From contig CACFZE010000001.1 of assembly GCA_902570695.1 (NCBI GenBank), positions 237,692 to 301,691 on the forward strand: a stretch of DNA of 64,000 nucleotides, read 5' to 3'. Below, piece after piece: positions 24,665 through 34,423 of the stretch. The notes under the pieces are model-generated. The model saw nothing but the letters and a program-made list of their open reading frames with translations, made no database searches and was not told where the DNA came from. The translations under genes were made by a program, and so were the position numbers. Within the stretch, counting starts at the first letter, position 1; every line of letters begins with the position of its first letter. Origin of the DNA: an uncultured Pelagibacteraceae bacterium. Lineage in GTDB: Bacteria; Pseudomonadota; Alphaproteobacteria; Pelagibacterales; Pelagibacteraceae.

Positions 24665-26875
24665 TGGTTTTCCGGTAGATAATGTGTGTTTAATTCTATC
24701 TTGAGTTTTACTTGTCTCAATTAATTTCATGAAAGCATCTAACTCTAATTTAAACAACTGATCTTCTGTAAGAGTTTTATCTATAGTTGTATCACCACCA
24801 CTTAAAACATTTGCTAGCTCTGTTCCAACCATCATTCCATGATCTAATATAATTTTATCATTATAAAGTTTTTCTAACATGCCGACCATTTTGTCTTTTA
24901 AAGATTTACCAGATAAATTAAATGTGCATTCTTTAGGAGGAGTAAATTCTTTGTTTTGATCCAAAATTTTTCTTGCTTCATTTAATAAACTATTTCTGCT
25001 CATTATTTTTTTATTTTCAGGGATTAAGTACTTTAGAGGTTCAGCTTCGACTGGAGAAGTTGCAGTTTTTGCATAACCAATGATATCAAAAACTTTCAAA
25101 GGCGCAAAATCTGGATCATTTTTTGCCTCTTCTGTTTGAGACCATCTCCATAACATTTCTTTACATCCTCCTCCGGCTGGAACTAAACCAACCAATGTTT
25201 CAACTAATCCAACAACAATATTTGTATGCGAAGCAACAAAGTTACTTTGAACTAAAACTTCAAAACCCCCTCCAAGGGTAAGACCTGATGGTGCTGAAAC
25301 TACTGGAAATTTTGAGTATTTTAAATGTTTGCATGTTTCTTGAAAATAACCGACAAATTTTTCTATTGATTTAAAGTCACCTTTATCTGCAAAATTCATA
25401 GTATATGTTAAATTAACACCAGCAGAAAACTGCATACTTTCATTAATAATTATCAATGGTTTGTCTGTAGCGTTTTTTAAAGAGTCCATTGAGTCGTAAT
25501 CCAAAGCGTTTGCTTTAGTTGTAAATTCGACAATGTTAAATTCAGGAAATCTGTAAATTTCGGCAGAATTATTTTTATCAAGTTTAAGGGCTCTTGGTTT
25601 AATTTTTCCTAAAGTTTCAATTTCAGTATATTGTTGTCTCTCTCCATAAAAATTTTCATCTTTAGATTTTGATAAATTTTCTAAAAATTTATTTCCTTCA
25701 AAATTATCAATTTTTTGAAAAAAATTATTTACTCCAATTTCTTTTAACATTTCAAAAGGCCCTCTGGACCAATTGAAGCCAAGTCTCATTGCTTCATCAA
25801 TGTCGTTAAACTTATCTGTAATACCTGGAACTAATGAAGAAGAATATTTTATTATTTTAGAAATTACTGACCAAGCATAATCTCCATATTTATCTCCACG
25901 ATTAATTAATTTTTTTAAATCAACTTTTTCAGATTTAATATCTATTTTTTTTGAGGGTGAATATTCCCCAGTTTCAAGATTGATGGCCTCTAAAATTTTC
26001 TTACCACCCTCCTTATTCATTCTATAAAATCCACCTTTTCCTTTTCTACCAGTATATCCAGTTTCTATTAATTTTTTTACAAGTGGCATTTCTCTTGCTA
26101 CAGGTTGAAATGGATCGTTTTCAGGTAATTCTTTAATAAAACTTTTTAACACATCTGCCATTAAATCAATACCAATTAGGTCATACAATCCAAATACTCC
26201 AGTTTTAGGTATTCCCATTGGTCTGCCAAAGACAGCGTCAGCCTCTTCTACACTGAGTTTCATTTTAAATGCTTCTGTCATTGCAATTTGCATTGCATAA
26301 ACTCCAATTCTATTACCTAAAAATCCTGGAGTGTCATTACAGATAATTGCACCTTTACCTAAGTCTATTTCACAAAAGTCTTTTAAAAGTTTAACTTTAT
26401 CTAAATCACTTTCATTACTTTTTACTATTTCCAGTAAATCCATGTATCTAACAGGATTAAAGAAGTGAGTTATGCAGAAATCCTTTTTGTCTTGATCAGA
26501 TAATTTTTCTGATAGAACACTTATTGGGATAGATGAAGTATTAGATGAAACAACAGACTCTTTTTTTCTATGTTTAAAAATTTTTTCATAAATATTATGT
26601 TTTATATCTATTCGTTCTACAACAGCTTCTACAATCCAATCTGCATTCGAAACCACATCAAAGTTTTCTTCAATGTTTCCTACGTGGATATTATCTAATT
26701 TTGATTTATCTATTAATAAAGGAGGTCTAGATTTTCCTATTCTCTCTTTAGCCTTTTGACTAATTTCTGTAGTTAAATCCAACAAAGTGACAGGAACATT
26801 TGCGTTACACAAATGTGCAGCTATTCCGCTCCCCATTGTTCCAGAACCAATTACAACTACATTATTTATTTTCAT
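24653..26875 (-). CDS. 3-hydroxyacyl-CoA dehydrogenase / enoyl-CoA hydratase fusion (FadN-type order)
   Basis: The 740-residue bifunctional protein has the dehydrogenase first: NAD-binding VVIGSGTMGSGIAAHL at residues 7-22, SSNTSSIPISVLSEKL, and FFNPVRYMDLLEIV with the catalytic region GFLGNRIG. A second, degenerate dehydrogenase C-domain lies near residues 330-390. The hydratase/isomerase domain is C-terminal with LTLGGGFEVLVQSNF and GLVETLVGLVPAGGG carrying the two active-site glutamates. This is the reverse of E. coli FadB and matches Bacillus FadN. It performs beta-oxidation steps on acyl-CoAs. A thiolase is encoded far away at 38845, not in the same operon. Confidence 0.92.
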   Translation of the reverse strand: MKINNVVVIGSGTMGSGIAAHLCNANVPVTLLDLTTEISQKAKERIGKSRPPLLIDKSKLDNIHVGNIEENFDVVSNADWIVEAVVERIDIKHNIYEKIFKHRKKESVVSSNTSSIPISVLSEKLSDQDKKDFCITHFFNPVRYMDLLEIVKSNESDLDKVKLLKDFCEIDLGKGAIICNDTPGFLGNRIGVYAMQIAMTEAFKMKLSVEEADAVFGRPMGIPKTGVFGLYDLIGIDLMADVLKSFIKELPENDPFQPVAREMPLVKKLIETGYTGRKGKGGFYRMNKEGGKKILEAINLETGEYSPSKKIDIKSEKVDLKKLINRGDKYGDYAWSVISKIIKYSSSLVPGITDKFNDIDEAMRLGFNWSRGPFEMLKEIGVNNFFQKIDNFEGNKFLENLSKSKDENFYGERQQYTEIETLGKIKPRALKLDKNNSAEIYRFPEFNIVEFTTKANALDYDSMDSLKNATDKPLIIINESMQFSAGVNLTYTMNFADKGDFKSIEKFVGYFQETCKHLKYSKFPVVSAPSGLTLGGGFEVLVQSNFVASHTNIVVGLVETLVGLVPAGGGCKEMLWRWSQTEEAKNDPDFAPLKVFDIIGYAKTATSPVEAEPLKYLIPENKKIMSRNSLLNEARKILDQNKEFTPPKECTFNLSGKSLKDKMVGMLEKLYNDKIILDHGMMVGTELANVLSGGDTTIDKTLTEDQLFKLELDAFMKLIETSKTQDRIKHTLSTGKPLVN

Positions 26876-26932
26876 AAAGAAGGTTTCTTATATTAAATTG
26901 AGACTGAGTAGGAAATAAAATAAATGTCATAA

Positions 26933-28960
26933 CTACTGCTGTAAACTTGCTAATTCTTCAATATTAATATGACATCTAATAGCGTTACCATTTTCACCTA
27001 TTTGCCATGGTGGAACCTTTGAATTACAAATATCACCTATTTTCCTAGGGCATCTTCCTTGAAAGGAACAGCCTTTTTCAGGTGGTTTTTCCTCTACAAT
27101 ATCCTCGGCTACTAATTTTGGTTTTATATCTGGATCTGGTTCCAAAACAGCACCTAATAATACTTCAGTATAAGGATGTGATGGAAATTTATAAACATTT
27201 TGAGAAGGACCAATTTCACATAACCTTCCTTGATATAAAACTGCAACTCTATCACTAATTGCTCTAACAACAGCCAGATCATGAGAAACAAATACGTAGG
27301 TTGTTCCTAGATCTTCTTTTAATTGTTGTAATAAGTTTAAAACAGCTGCTTGAACCGAAACATCTAAAGCTGATGTAACCTCATCACATAAAATTATATC
27401 TGGCTTAGCGGCAAATGCTCTTGCAACTGCAACTCTTTGTTTCTCACCACCTGATAATTGTCTAGGATATCTTGACATATAAAATTCTCCTAACCTTACT
27501 TTTTTTAGTAAATCGATTATATTTTTTTTTAATTCTTCTCCTGATAAATTAAAATACAACTTTAGAGGTTGAGAAAGTATTTGCTCAACTGTGTGGTTTG
27601 GATTTAATGACTCGTCTGGATTTTGAAATATAAGTTGTATTGCTCGCAGATCATTCGGATTTCTCATTTTTAAATCAGAAGATAAAATACGATCATTTTC
27701 AAATTTAATTTGACCATCTTTTGTTTTGAGTAAGCCAGCAATTGATTTTAAGATAGTAGACTTGCCACTTCCAGACTCACCAACCAGGGCAATAGTCTCT
27801 CCTTTTTTTATATCTATATTTATATCTTTAACTGTTGGGTTTTGATCAGAAATTTTATTTAATAATTGATCAAAAAATTTCTGCTTTGCATAACTAATTG
27901 AAACATCCTTTAATTTTAAAACTTCATTTGCTTCACTATTATTTGATTTTTTTGTTATTGAAGTTTGTAAGTTATTATTTTGGTTTATTAATTCTTTATA
28001 ATTAAAACATCTAACATTGGTATCTAATTCTTTAATATGTTCTAGATCTGGTGAATTTTTTTTACAATTATCAGTTGCTAAGTTACATCTATCATAAAAA
28101 CTGCAACCTTCATTTATGCTTCCAGGCTGAGGTTGGCTTCCTGGCATAGAAGCTGGAAGTCCAGCTAGTGAAAGTTTAGGTATCGATTTTAACAATCCAT
28201 AAGTATAAGGATGAATAGGTTCTTTTAATATTTTTCTTGCTGGTCCTTCTAAAACAATTTCTCCCGCATACATTACAACTATTCTATCACTAACTTGTGC
28301 TATGGCTCCAAGATCATGACTAACATAGATCATAGATGTTCCAGTATCTTTTGCTATAAATCTTAATAGTTCTAAGACATGCGCTTGTGTTGTAACGTCT
28401 AATCCAGTAGTTGGCTCATCTAATAATAGTAAATCTGGTTTGCCAGCCAATGCCATTGCAACAGCCACTCTTTGTTGCTGCCCTCCAGAAAGCTCGTGTG
28501 GATAACGAAAAGCCATAGTTTCTGGTGAAGGAAGTCTAACTTTATTTAGTAATTCTGAAATTTTTTTATCTCTCTCTCTTTTGTTTAGATCTGTATGTAA
28601 TTTTAATGCTTCATCAATTTGGTATCCAATTTTTAAATTCGGTGTTAATGCTTGTCCTGCATTTTGAGGTATCATGGCTATTTTTCTACCTCTAATTTTT
28701 TCTAGCTGTCTACTGCTCATCTTCAATAAATCCTCGGATTTAAAGAGGCATTCACCCTTAAGAGGAAATAAGCCTTGTTTTATATAGCCCATCATTGCAA
28801 GTGCTAATGTGCTTTTTCCAGAACCTGACTCCCCTACGATCCCTACAGTCTCTCCTTTTTTTATATTGGTTGAAACATTTCTTAGTATTGAAATTTGTTT
28901 TCCCTTCTGACTGTTAAATCCAATTGATAAATTTTTAACACTTTCAATTATTTCACTCAT
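26933..28960 (-). CDS. dipeptide/oligopeptide-type ABC transporter, fused double ATPase (DppD-DppF)
   Basis: The 675-residue protein contains two complete ABC ATPase domains: residues 1-330 with GESGSGKST and LSGGQQQRVAVAMALAG, and 345-675 with GESGSGKST and LSGGEKQRVAVARAFAA. Each is followed by an oligopeptide-transporter C-terminal Cys-containing motif (CSFYDRCNLATDNCK; CSFQGRCPRKIGDIC). It powers uptake by the adjacent permeases. The fusion of the two usually separate ATPases is common in the peptide/nickel family. It begins on the base next to the DppC-like stop, so the permease-ATPase part is one translational unit. Confidence 0.93.
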   Translation of the reverse strand: MSEIIESVKNLSIGFNSQKGKQISILRNVSTNIKKGETVGIVGESGSGKSTLALAMMGYIKQGLFPLKGECLFKSEDLLKMSSRQLEKIRGRKIAMIPQNAGQALTPNLKIGYQIDEALKLHTDLNKRERDKKISELLNKVRLPSPETMAFRYPHELSGGQQQRVAVAMALAGKPDLLLLDEPTTGLDVTTQAHVLELLRFIAKDTGTSMIYVSHDLGAIAQVSDRIVVMYAGEIVLEGPARKILKEPIHPYTYGLLKSIPKLSLAGLPASMPGSQPQPGSINEGCSFYDRCNLATDNCKKNSPDLEHIKELDTNVRCFNYKELINQNNNLQTSITKKSNNSEANEVLKLKDVSISYAKQKFFDQLLNKISDQNPTVKDINIDIKKGETIALVGESGSGKSTILKSIAGLLKTKDGQIKFENDRILSSDLKMRNPNDLRAIQLIFQNPDESLNPNHTVEQILSQPLKLYFNLSGEELKKNIIDLLKKVRLGEFYMSRYPRQLSGGEKQRVAVARAFAAKPDIILCDEVTSALDVSVQAAVLNLLQQLKEDLGTTYVFVSHDLAVVRAISDRVAVLYQGRLCEIGPSQNVYKFPSHPYTEVLLGAVLEPDPDIKPKLVAEDIVEEKPPEKGCSFQGRCPRKIGDICNSKVPPWQIGENGNAIRCHINIEELASLQQ

Positions 28961-29854
28961 TTAAACAGGTGCCTTTGTTGAACGATCAATTCCTAAAGCT
29001 TTTGCAAATGCATCAGCAGTTAAATTTATTCCAATAATTAACGAACTTAATCCTACTATTGGAGCAATTACAGACCAGTATGCAAACGACATCAATCCTC
29101 TAGCATTGGATATCATCAAACCCCAATCAGGTGTTGGGGGGCTTACACCAAAACCTAAGAATGACAATGAGCTAAATCCTAATAACATCCAAGACCATCT
29201 CATTGCTCCTTCTACTAATATAGCATCTCTAACATTTGGAATTATTTCATTCCAAATAATAGACATGTTACTATGACCTCTTGCTCTGGCTGAAACTATA
29301 AAGTCTTTAGCAATAACATCATGAGTAGCAGCTCTAGCAACTCTTACTATTCCTTTGCCATAAAAAAAACCTAGCGCAGGAATTAAAACCTCTGTTGATG
29401 TTCCTAAAAGAGAAACAATTAATAACATTGCAAGTATCCAAGGGATAGAAAGAAACGCATCAACAACTCTCATTACAACATCGTCAATTTTACCTCCAAC
29501 TAAACCACAAAAAATTCCGAGTAAACCTCCCCACAGAAGAGCTATAAGAGATCCAAAGAAAGTTACTGTAAGAGCTGTTCGTCCTCCAAGTATTGTTCTT
29601 GTAAAAACATCTCTACCCAAGCTATCTGTTCCAAACCAATGTTCAGCTGAAGGTGCAAGCAACATAGTATTTGGGCTAATTGCTTTATAATCGTATGGTG
29701 CAATGTAAGGGCTTATTAATGCTAAGACTATATGAAATAATACAATTGAAAGTCCAATTAATCCAGAAGGCCTGGAGGCCATAGTTTTTAAAATCTCAAA
29801 AACCTTTTCTAGCTTGTTTTTTTGTTTATCCTCTGTAATTAAATTACTCTCCAT
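28961..29854 (-). CDS. dipeptide/oligopeptide-type ABC transporter permease (DppC-like)
   Basis: The 297-residue inner-membrane protein has six predicted helices. It carries the DppC-type N-terminal region (MASRPSGLIGLSIVLFHIV), the HWFGTDSLGRDVFTRTILGG motif, and the ATPase-contact EAA-like loop (ARARGHSNMSIIWNEIIPN). It partners with the permease at 29855-30811. The substrate is a peptide-like or other amine-bearing solute, not defined by sequence. It abuts both neighbouring genes. Confidence 0.93.
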   Translation of the reverse strand: MESNLITEDKQKNKLEKVFEILKTMASRPSGLIGLSIVLFHIVLALISPYIAPYDYKAISPNTMLLAPSAEHWFGTDSLGRDVFTRTILGGRTALTVTFFGSLIALLWGGLLGIFCGLVGGKIDDVVMRVVDAFLSIPWILAMLLIVSLLGTSTEVLIPALGFFYGKGIVRVARAATHDVIAKDFIVSARARGHSNMSIIWNEIIPNVRDAILVEGAMRWSWMLLGFSSLSFLGFGVSPPTPDWGLMISNARGLMSFAYWSVIAPIVGLSSLIIGINLTADAFAKALGIDRSTKAPV

Positions 29855-30811
29855 TTATTTTCTTATCTGTAAACTTTTTAATCTTGGGTTAAGCATGAGC
29901 GTCATTAAATCTGCTATTAAATTTATTCCAACATAGATTGATGCCAATATTATTGCTAATGCTTGAACAACAGGTAAATCTCTATTTGATATAGACTCAA
30001 TTACTAGTCTGCCTAAACCTGGATAATTAAAAACAACTTCTGTAACAACTACACCACCTAGTAACCAAGCAATTGTTAATGCTACTACATTTATTGCTGG
30101 TAATAATGCATTTGGCAATACATGTCTAAATACCATTTTCCAATAAGGAACACCTTTTAAAATTGCCATTTGCACATAATCACTTGCCATAACTTGAATT
30201 ACACTTGAGCGGACCATTCTTGCCATGTGTGCAGTCATAATCATTGAAATTGCTACGACAGGTAAAATTATATTTGAGAGTAATTCATAAAAAGTTGCAT
30301 CCGATGGTATAATCACAATTCCTGGTAGCCAACCAAGCCAAATTGCAACTATTAAAATAAGCAAAGTAGCACTAATAAACTCAGGAATAGTCATTGAAAA
30401 AATTGTGATTGTTGAGATCATAATATCTGGAAGCTTATCTCTCCAAAGAGCAGTTATTATTCCTAATACGATTGCTAAAGGAATTCCTATAAGTATTGAA
30501 ACAGAGGCTAAAACTAAAGAATTTTTAACTCTTGGGCCTAATACTTCATTAATTGGCATTTCTCCACTTAAAGAGTAACCAAAATCACCTCTTATAACAT
30601 TTGATGCCCAGTCCAAGTATCTTTCATATGCAGGAACATCAAGGCCAAGTCTTTTTATGCAAGTATCAAGAGCTGCTCCATAAGCTTCTCTCTCTAAATA
30701 TGTTGTGCATGCATCCCCGGGTAAAACTTCAACTCCTACAAATGTAATCAATGAGACTATAAATAAAGTGATAAGCCCTAGTCCAATTCTTTTTAAAATT
30801 AATAAAAGCAT
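29855..30811 (-). CDS. dipeptide/oligopeptide-type ABC transporter permease (DppB-like)
   Basis: The 318-residue permease has an N-terminal hydrophobic helix (IGLGLITLFIVSLITFVG), the DppB-type periplasmic loop (LPGDACTTYLEREAYG) and the EAA-type loop (YVQMAILKGVPYWKMVFRHV), ending with VVTEVVFNYPGLGRLVIESI. It is the first permease gene after the binding-protein gene, and an intrinsic terminator separates them (30859-30886). Confidence 0.93.
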   Translation of the reverse strand: MLLLILKRIGLGLITLFIVSLITFVGVEVLPGDACTTYLEREAYGAALDTCIKRLGLDVPAYERYLDWASNVIRGDFGYSLSGEMPINEVLGPRVKNSLVLASVSILIGIPLAIVLGIITALWRDKLPDIMISTITIFSMTIPEFISATLLILIVAIWLGWLPGIVIIPSDATFYELLSNIILPVVAISMIMTAHMARMVRSSVIQVMASDYVQMAILKGVPYWKMVFRHVLPNALLPAINVVALTIAWLLGGVVVTEVVFNYPGLGRLVIESISNRDLPVVQALAIILASIYVGINLIADLMTLMLNPRLKSLQIRK

Positions 30812-30858
30812 AAGATTAACTAGAAATTTTTAACAAAAATAAATTAAATAGAAATAAA

Positions 30859-30886
30859 ATAAAGGCCGCTAGTGTGCGGCCTTTAT
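30859..30886 (-). terminator. attenuating terminator between binding-protein and permease genes (dipeptide-type system)
   Basis: The perfect 11-bp stem 30859-30869/30876-30886 has the core AAAGGCCGC/GCGGCCTTT with a 6-base loop. On the minus strand it is followed by a T-rich stretch (complement of 30850-30858). It lies about 10 bases after the binding-protein stop and about 48 bases before the permease start. Confidence 0.88.
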
Positions 30887-30896
30887 CTAAATACTT

Positions 30897-32384
30897 TTAG
30901 TCAACTTTAACTTTATGCCACTGTATAGAAAAGTGGTCTACAGCATCAAGGTTTTTAACTTTTGATGAAGTAACCACAAGTCTAGATACGTGGTATGGGA
31001 TCATTGTTCCACTTTGCTCCCATAAAGTCATTTGAGCATTTTGATATGCTTTTTTTCTTTTATTGAAATCCAACTCACTTCTAGCATCAGCTAAATTTTT
31101 ATCAAAGTCAGCATTTTTGAAATAGGACTCATTCCATTTTGCTCCACTATGATATGCTTCGTGCAAGATTGTGTCTGCTGGTCTTTGGTTCCAACGTGTC
31201 ATTGAAACTGGTTTTTTCATCCAGACTTCATTCCAATAACCTTTAGATGGTACCATTTCAATGTTAACTTTAATTCCAGCTTTTGCAACTTGCTGCTGAA
31301 CGACTTCTGCAATAGTTGGCCAAGTTGGTTCTAAAGTTGCTGGGTAAACAGTCAATTCAATTCCATTTGGATATCCCGCTTCTCTTAGTAAATTTTTTGC
31401 TTTACTAATATTTTGAGGGCAATCCATTTGTAAACGATATTGATCAGATGGCATTACAGGTGTATCACAAGATACAGTTGCTGCACCACCCATCACTAGA
31501 TCTACAAGTTCTTTTCTATCAACTGCTAACCTAAAAGCTTTTCTCACTTTAGGATTATCAAATGGAGCAGTATCCGTTCTCATAACCACACCTCTCCAGT
31601 TTCCAGTTGGAATTACAGTTGTTGTAAATTTAGAATTACTGTCAAATATCTTTTTTTGATTGAAAGGAACGTATCTATTCATATCAATTTGACCAGTTAA
31701 AAGAGCTTGAATTCTTGCTTGAGCATCTGGGATCGCGATAACATGAACTTCTGCAACACCTGGAGCACCTTCCCAATATTCTGGATTAGCTTTAAGAATT
31801 GTTGTTCCTTCTGGATCAAATTTATCAACCATGAATGGTCCAGTACCAACACCGGTTTGACCTATAGTATCTCCTGATCCTTCAGGAATCATTCTTAATC
31901 TGTAGTCAGTTAATAATAATGGAAAGTCAGCAAATGAAGTTGATAACTTCATTTTAACAGTATGCTGATCAACTACCTCAATATCTTCAACTACATTTAA
32001 ACTTTTTCTAACTGGAGATCCGATATCAGGATCTTTAGCTCGCATTAGAGAATATTTTACATCTGGAGCATCAAATGCTGATCCATCATGGAAATATATT
32101 CCTTTTCTTAAATTAAATGTCCATTCAGTTGCATCAGAATTAGCACTCCAATCTGTTGATAATGAAGGTGATGGAACACCGTTCATATCAGGTCTTACTA
32201 ATCTATTTTGTGTTTTGATGACAACTTGAAATAAACGCCCTTTTGTTATGGCATCTAAGTTAGTATCTTTTCCAAATCCAAGATCATGTGATACTTTAAA
32301 TACTCCACTTGATGCATTGGCAATAGAAAAAGATAATATCAGAGACATAAAAGTCGCTGAAAAAACTTTAAGTATGTATTTCAT
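30897..32384 (-). CDS. peptide-type ABC transporter substrate-binding protein (SBP family 5)
   Basis: The 495-residue protein has an N-terminal signal peptide (FSATFMSLILSFSIANA, cleaved before Ser25) and family-5 binding-protein features: EWTFNLRKGIYFHDGSAFDA, GTGPFMVDKFDPEGTTILKANPEYW split over the hinge, and RKAFRLAVDRKELVDLVM. It captures the solute in the periplasm for the downstream DppBC-like permease. Such proteins bind dipeptides, oligopeptides or unrelated amines; the ligand is not predictable here. A GAGGGA ribosome-binding site precedes the ATG. It is first in the operon. Confidence 0.93.
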   Translation of the reverse strand: MKYILKVFSATFMSLILSFSIANASSGVFKVSHDLGFGKDTNLDAITKGRLFQVVIKTQNRLVRPDMNGVPSPSLSTDWSANSDATEWTFNLRKGIYFHDGSAFDAPDVKYSLMRAKDPDIGSPVRKSLNVVEDIEVVDQHTVKMKLSTSFADFPLLLTDYRLRMIPEGSGDTIGQTGVGTGPFMVDKFDPEGTTILKANPEYWEGAPGVAEVHVIAIPDAQARIQALLTGQIDMNRYVPFNQKKIFDSNSKFTTTVIPTGNWRGVVMRTDTAPFDNPKVRKAFRLAVDRKELVDLVMGGAATVSCDTPVMPSDQYRLQMDCPQNISKAKNLLREAGYPNGIELTVYPATLEPTWPTIAEVVQQQVAKAGIKVNIEMVPSKGYWNEVWMKKPVSMTRWNQRPADTILHEAYHSGAKWNESYFKNADFDKNLADARSELDFNKRKKAYQNAQMTLWEQSGTMIPYHVSRLVVTSSKVKNLDAVDHFSIQWHKVKVD

Positions 32385-32525
32385 AAGTTCCCTCTTTTTC
32401 TTTAGTTGTTTAAATAATCAAAAAGATAACAATTCCAGAACTAGATAACAACATGCAAAATGTAGTGATTCATCTACTAATTGAATAGATATTTTAATTA
32501 ATATACACTTTTTCTAAATTTATAA

Positions 32526-33749
32526 ATGCAAAACGAATTAAACAAAGTCAGATTTTCAGTAAAACCTTTAAAATCCAATGATAATAAAGTTGTTGAACTA
32601 GCACGAACTATCGGAATACATCCTCTAGCATATCAAGAACTTCCCTACGACCCTGAGTATTCATTTTATGCAGGAAGATTAAATCCAGAAATTCTTTCAC
32701 ATGCAACAGCTGATGAAATGTATTGGAAAGTAAGACGTGAAGTGATTTTTCGTCATACTGGTGAACATCCATATGAAATATCAGGTCCCGATGCAGAAAA
32801 ACTTTTACAAAAAATATTCACAAGAGATATCTCAAAAGTAAAAGTAGGAAGATGCTCCTACCAATTTGCTTGTTACAATGATGGAGGTATGTTGACAGAT
32901 GGGGTTTTACTAAAACTTGAAGAAAATAAATTTTGGTTTGTTCAAGCTGATGGTGATCTTTTTTCATGGTATAAAGCTCACACTGATAATCTTAATGTAA
33001 AAATTTCTGATCCAGACGTTTGGGTAAGCCAAATTCAAGGACCGAAATCTATGGATCTTTTAAAGGTTTTAAGTAAAGAGACTTATCCTGAGAATTGGAA
33101 ATATTTTGATTGGAAAGAAATTACTATACTAAATGAAAAGGTAATCATAAGTAGATCAGGTTTTAGTAATGAACTTGGTTGGGAAATTTATTTTAGAAAA
33201 AATAATAATACTGAAAAAATTGGGGATTACATTCTTGAAGAAGGAAAAAAAATGGGAATGATACTCACAGGTACTCCTGGTTTCAGATGTAAAAGAATAG
33301 AATCTGGATTATTATCAGCTGGGCAAGACTTTAACCATGAAACAAATCCATATGATGTCGGGTTAGGTAAGTATGTCGATTTAAAAAAAAATTATTTTAT
33401 TGGAAAATCAGCATTGATGACTGCCGATAAAGAAAAAAGATGTTGGGGAATACGAGTAGAAAATGGAACAGGTTTAAAAGGAACTTACATAAAATTTAAT
33501 AATGAAGTAATTGGAAAAATTACATCAAGTACTTGGTCTCCTTTTCAAAAATGTGGTGTTGGAATAGTTTTAATGAATTCTACAAAACATAAACCAGGAT
33601 TAATAGTGGATGTTAGTTGCAATGATAATAAAATTCATAAAGGTGAGATATGTGCCTTACCAATGTATGACTTTAAAAATGAAATTGTAAGAGGTTTAAA
33701 AATCGATATTCCAACAGGTCCTTCTCCGTGGTCAGGAATAAAAAAATAA
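32526..33749 (+). CDS. GcvT-like aminomethyltransferase / folate-dependent demethylase (copy 1)
   Basis: The 407-residue protein is of the GcvT/DmdA/TMAO-demethylase superfamily, which transfers one-carbon groups to tetrahydrofolate. Recognisable segments are HPYEISGPDAEKLLQKIFTR near residue 80, VSQIQGPKSMDLLKVL, SRSGFSNELGWEIYF and CKRIESGLLSAGQDFNHETN. The last contains the GcvT-type ES/A-G-L core. It lacks T-protein partners (no GcvH/GcvP here), so it is likely a demethylase paralogue; the substrate is unknown. It is the first gene of a seven-gene plus-strand run and its 3' end overlaps the peptidase E-like start by 22 bases. Confidence 0.82.
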   Translation: MQNELNKVRFSVKPLKSNDNKVVELARTIGIHPLAYQELPYDPEYSFYAGRLNPEILSHATADEMYWKVRREVIFRHTGEHPYEISGPDAEKLLQKIFTRDISKVKVGRCSYQFACYNDGGMLTDGVLLKLEENKFWFVQADGDLFSWYKAHTDNLNVKISDPDVWVSQIQGPKSMDLLKVLSKETYPENWKYFDWKEITILNEKVIISRSGFSNELGWEIYFRKNNNTEKIGDYILEEGKKMGMILTGTPGFRCKRIESGLLSAGQDFNHETNPYDVGLGKYVDLKKNYFIGKSALMTADKEKRCWGIRVENGTGLKGTYIKFNNEVIGKITSSTWSPFQKCGVGIVLMNSTKHKPGLIVDVSCNDNKIHKGEICALPMYDFKNEIVRGLKIDIPTGPSPWSGIKK

Positions 33750-34423
33750 TAATAGCAATTGGTGGTGGTGGATTTACACATTCTTCTGATGAAGACTTGG
33801 ATGAATATGTTATAAATCAAGTTAATAAATCAAACATTAATATTGGTTTTTTACCTACAGCTAGCAATGATAATCAAGAAAAGACTGATCTTTTTTATAA
33901 AAGATTTAAATCACAAAAATTTAAATTATCTCATTTTAATCTCTGTTCAAGTGTAGATGGTTTTAATGAATGGATGTTAAACAAAGATATAATTTATGTA
34001 GGAGGTGGCAATACCTCTGAAATGATTAATATTTGGAAGAGACATGATCTTATCAAAATATTTAAAGATGCATATGAAAAAGGAATAATTCTGAGTGGAA
34101 TAAGTGCAGGTGCTGTCTGTTGGTTTGATTGGATATTGTCAGACTCAGTCAATGAAGAGCTAAGTCCGTTAAAAGGAATAAATTTTTTAGATGGGAGTTG
34201 TACACCGCATTCCTCTGATAATAATCGACTTCGACAATTTATTTCAGAAATTCAAGATGGAAATTTGCCAGATGGAATAGCTATTGATGATGGTGTAGCT
34301 GTGCTTTTTATTGACGGAGTTCCTTCAGAGGTTTATTCTTCGAGAATTAATCATGATGCTTATTATGTGACTAAACATGATAAGATTAGTTTAAAAACAT
34401 ATATAAAGAAATTAAATGGATAA
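33728..34423 (+). CDS. peptidase E (S51) family protein
   Basis: The 231-residue protein starts with a GTG inside the preceding gene; there is no better start near the conserved N-terminus. The motif GIILSGISAGAVCWFDW contains the S51 nucleophile elbow (GxSAGA), with YVGGGNTSEMINIW upstream and TPHSSDNNRL giving a candidate His. Family members include aspartyl dipeptidase (PepE) and cyanophycinase. It probably hydrolyses an Asp- or beta-aspartyl-like amide bond; the in-operon substrate is unknown. It overlaps the next gene by 8 bases. Confidence 0.82.
   Translation: MVRNKKIIIAIGGGGFTHSSDEDLDEYVINQVNKSNINIGFLPTASNDNQEKTDLFYKRFKSQKFKLSHFNLCSSVDGFNEWMLNKDIIYVGGGNTSEMINIWKRHDLIKIFKDAYEKGIILSGISAGAVCWFDWILSDSVNEELSPLKGINFLDGSCTPHSSDNNRLRQFISEIQDGNLPDGIAIDDGVAVLFIDGVPSEVYSSRINHDAYYVTKHDKISLKTYIKKLNG

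Noticed and set aside
32385..32525. tRNA, riboswitch or small RNA in the longest clear gene-free gap
   Set aside because: Only weak, interrupted pairing (GTAG...CTAC) and AT-rich promoter-like sequence are visible; no conserved RNA motif or T-loop.
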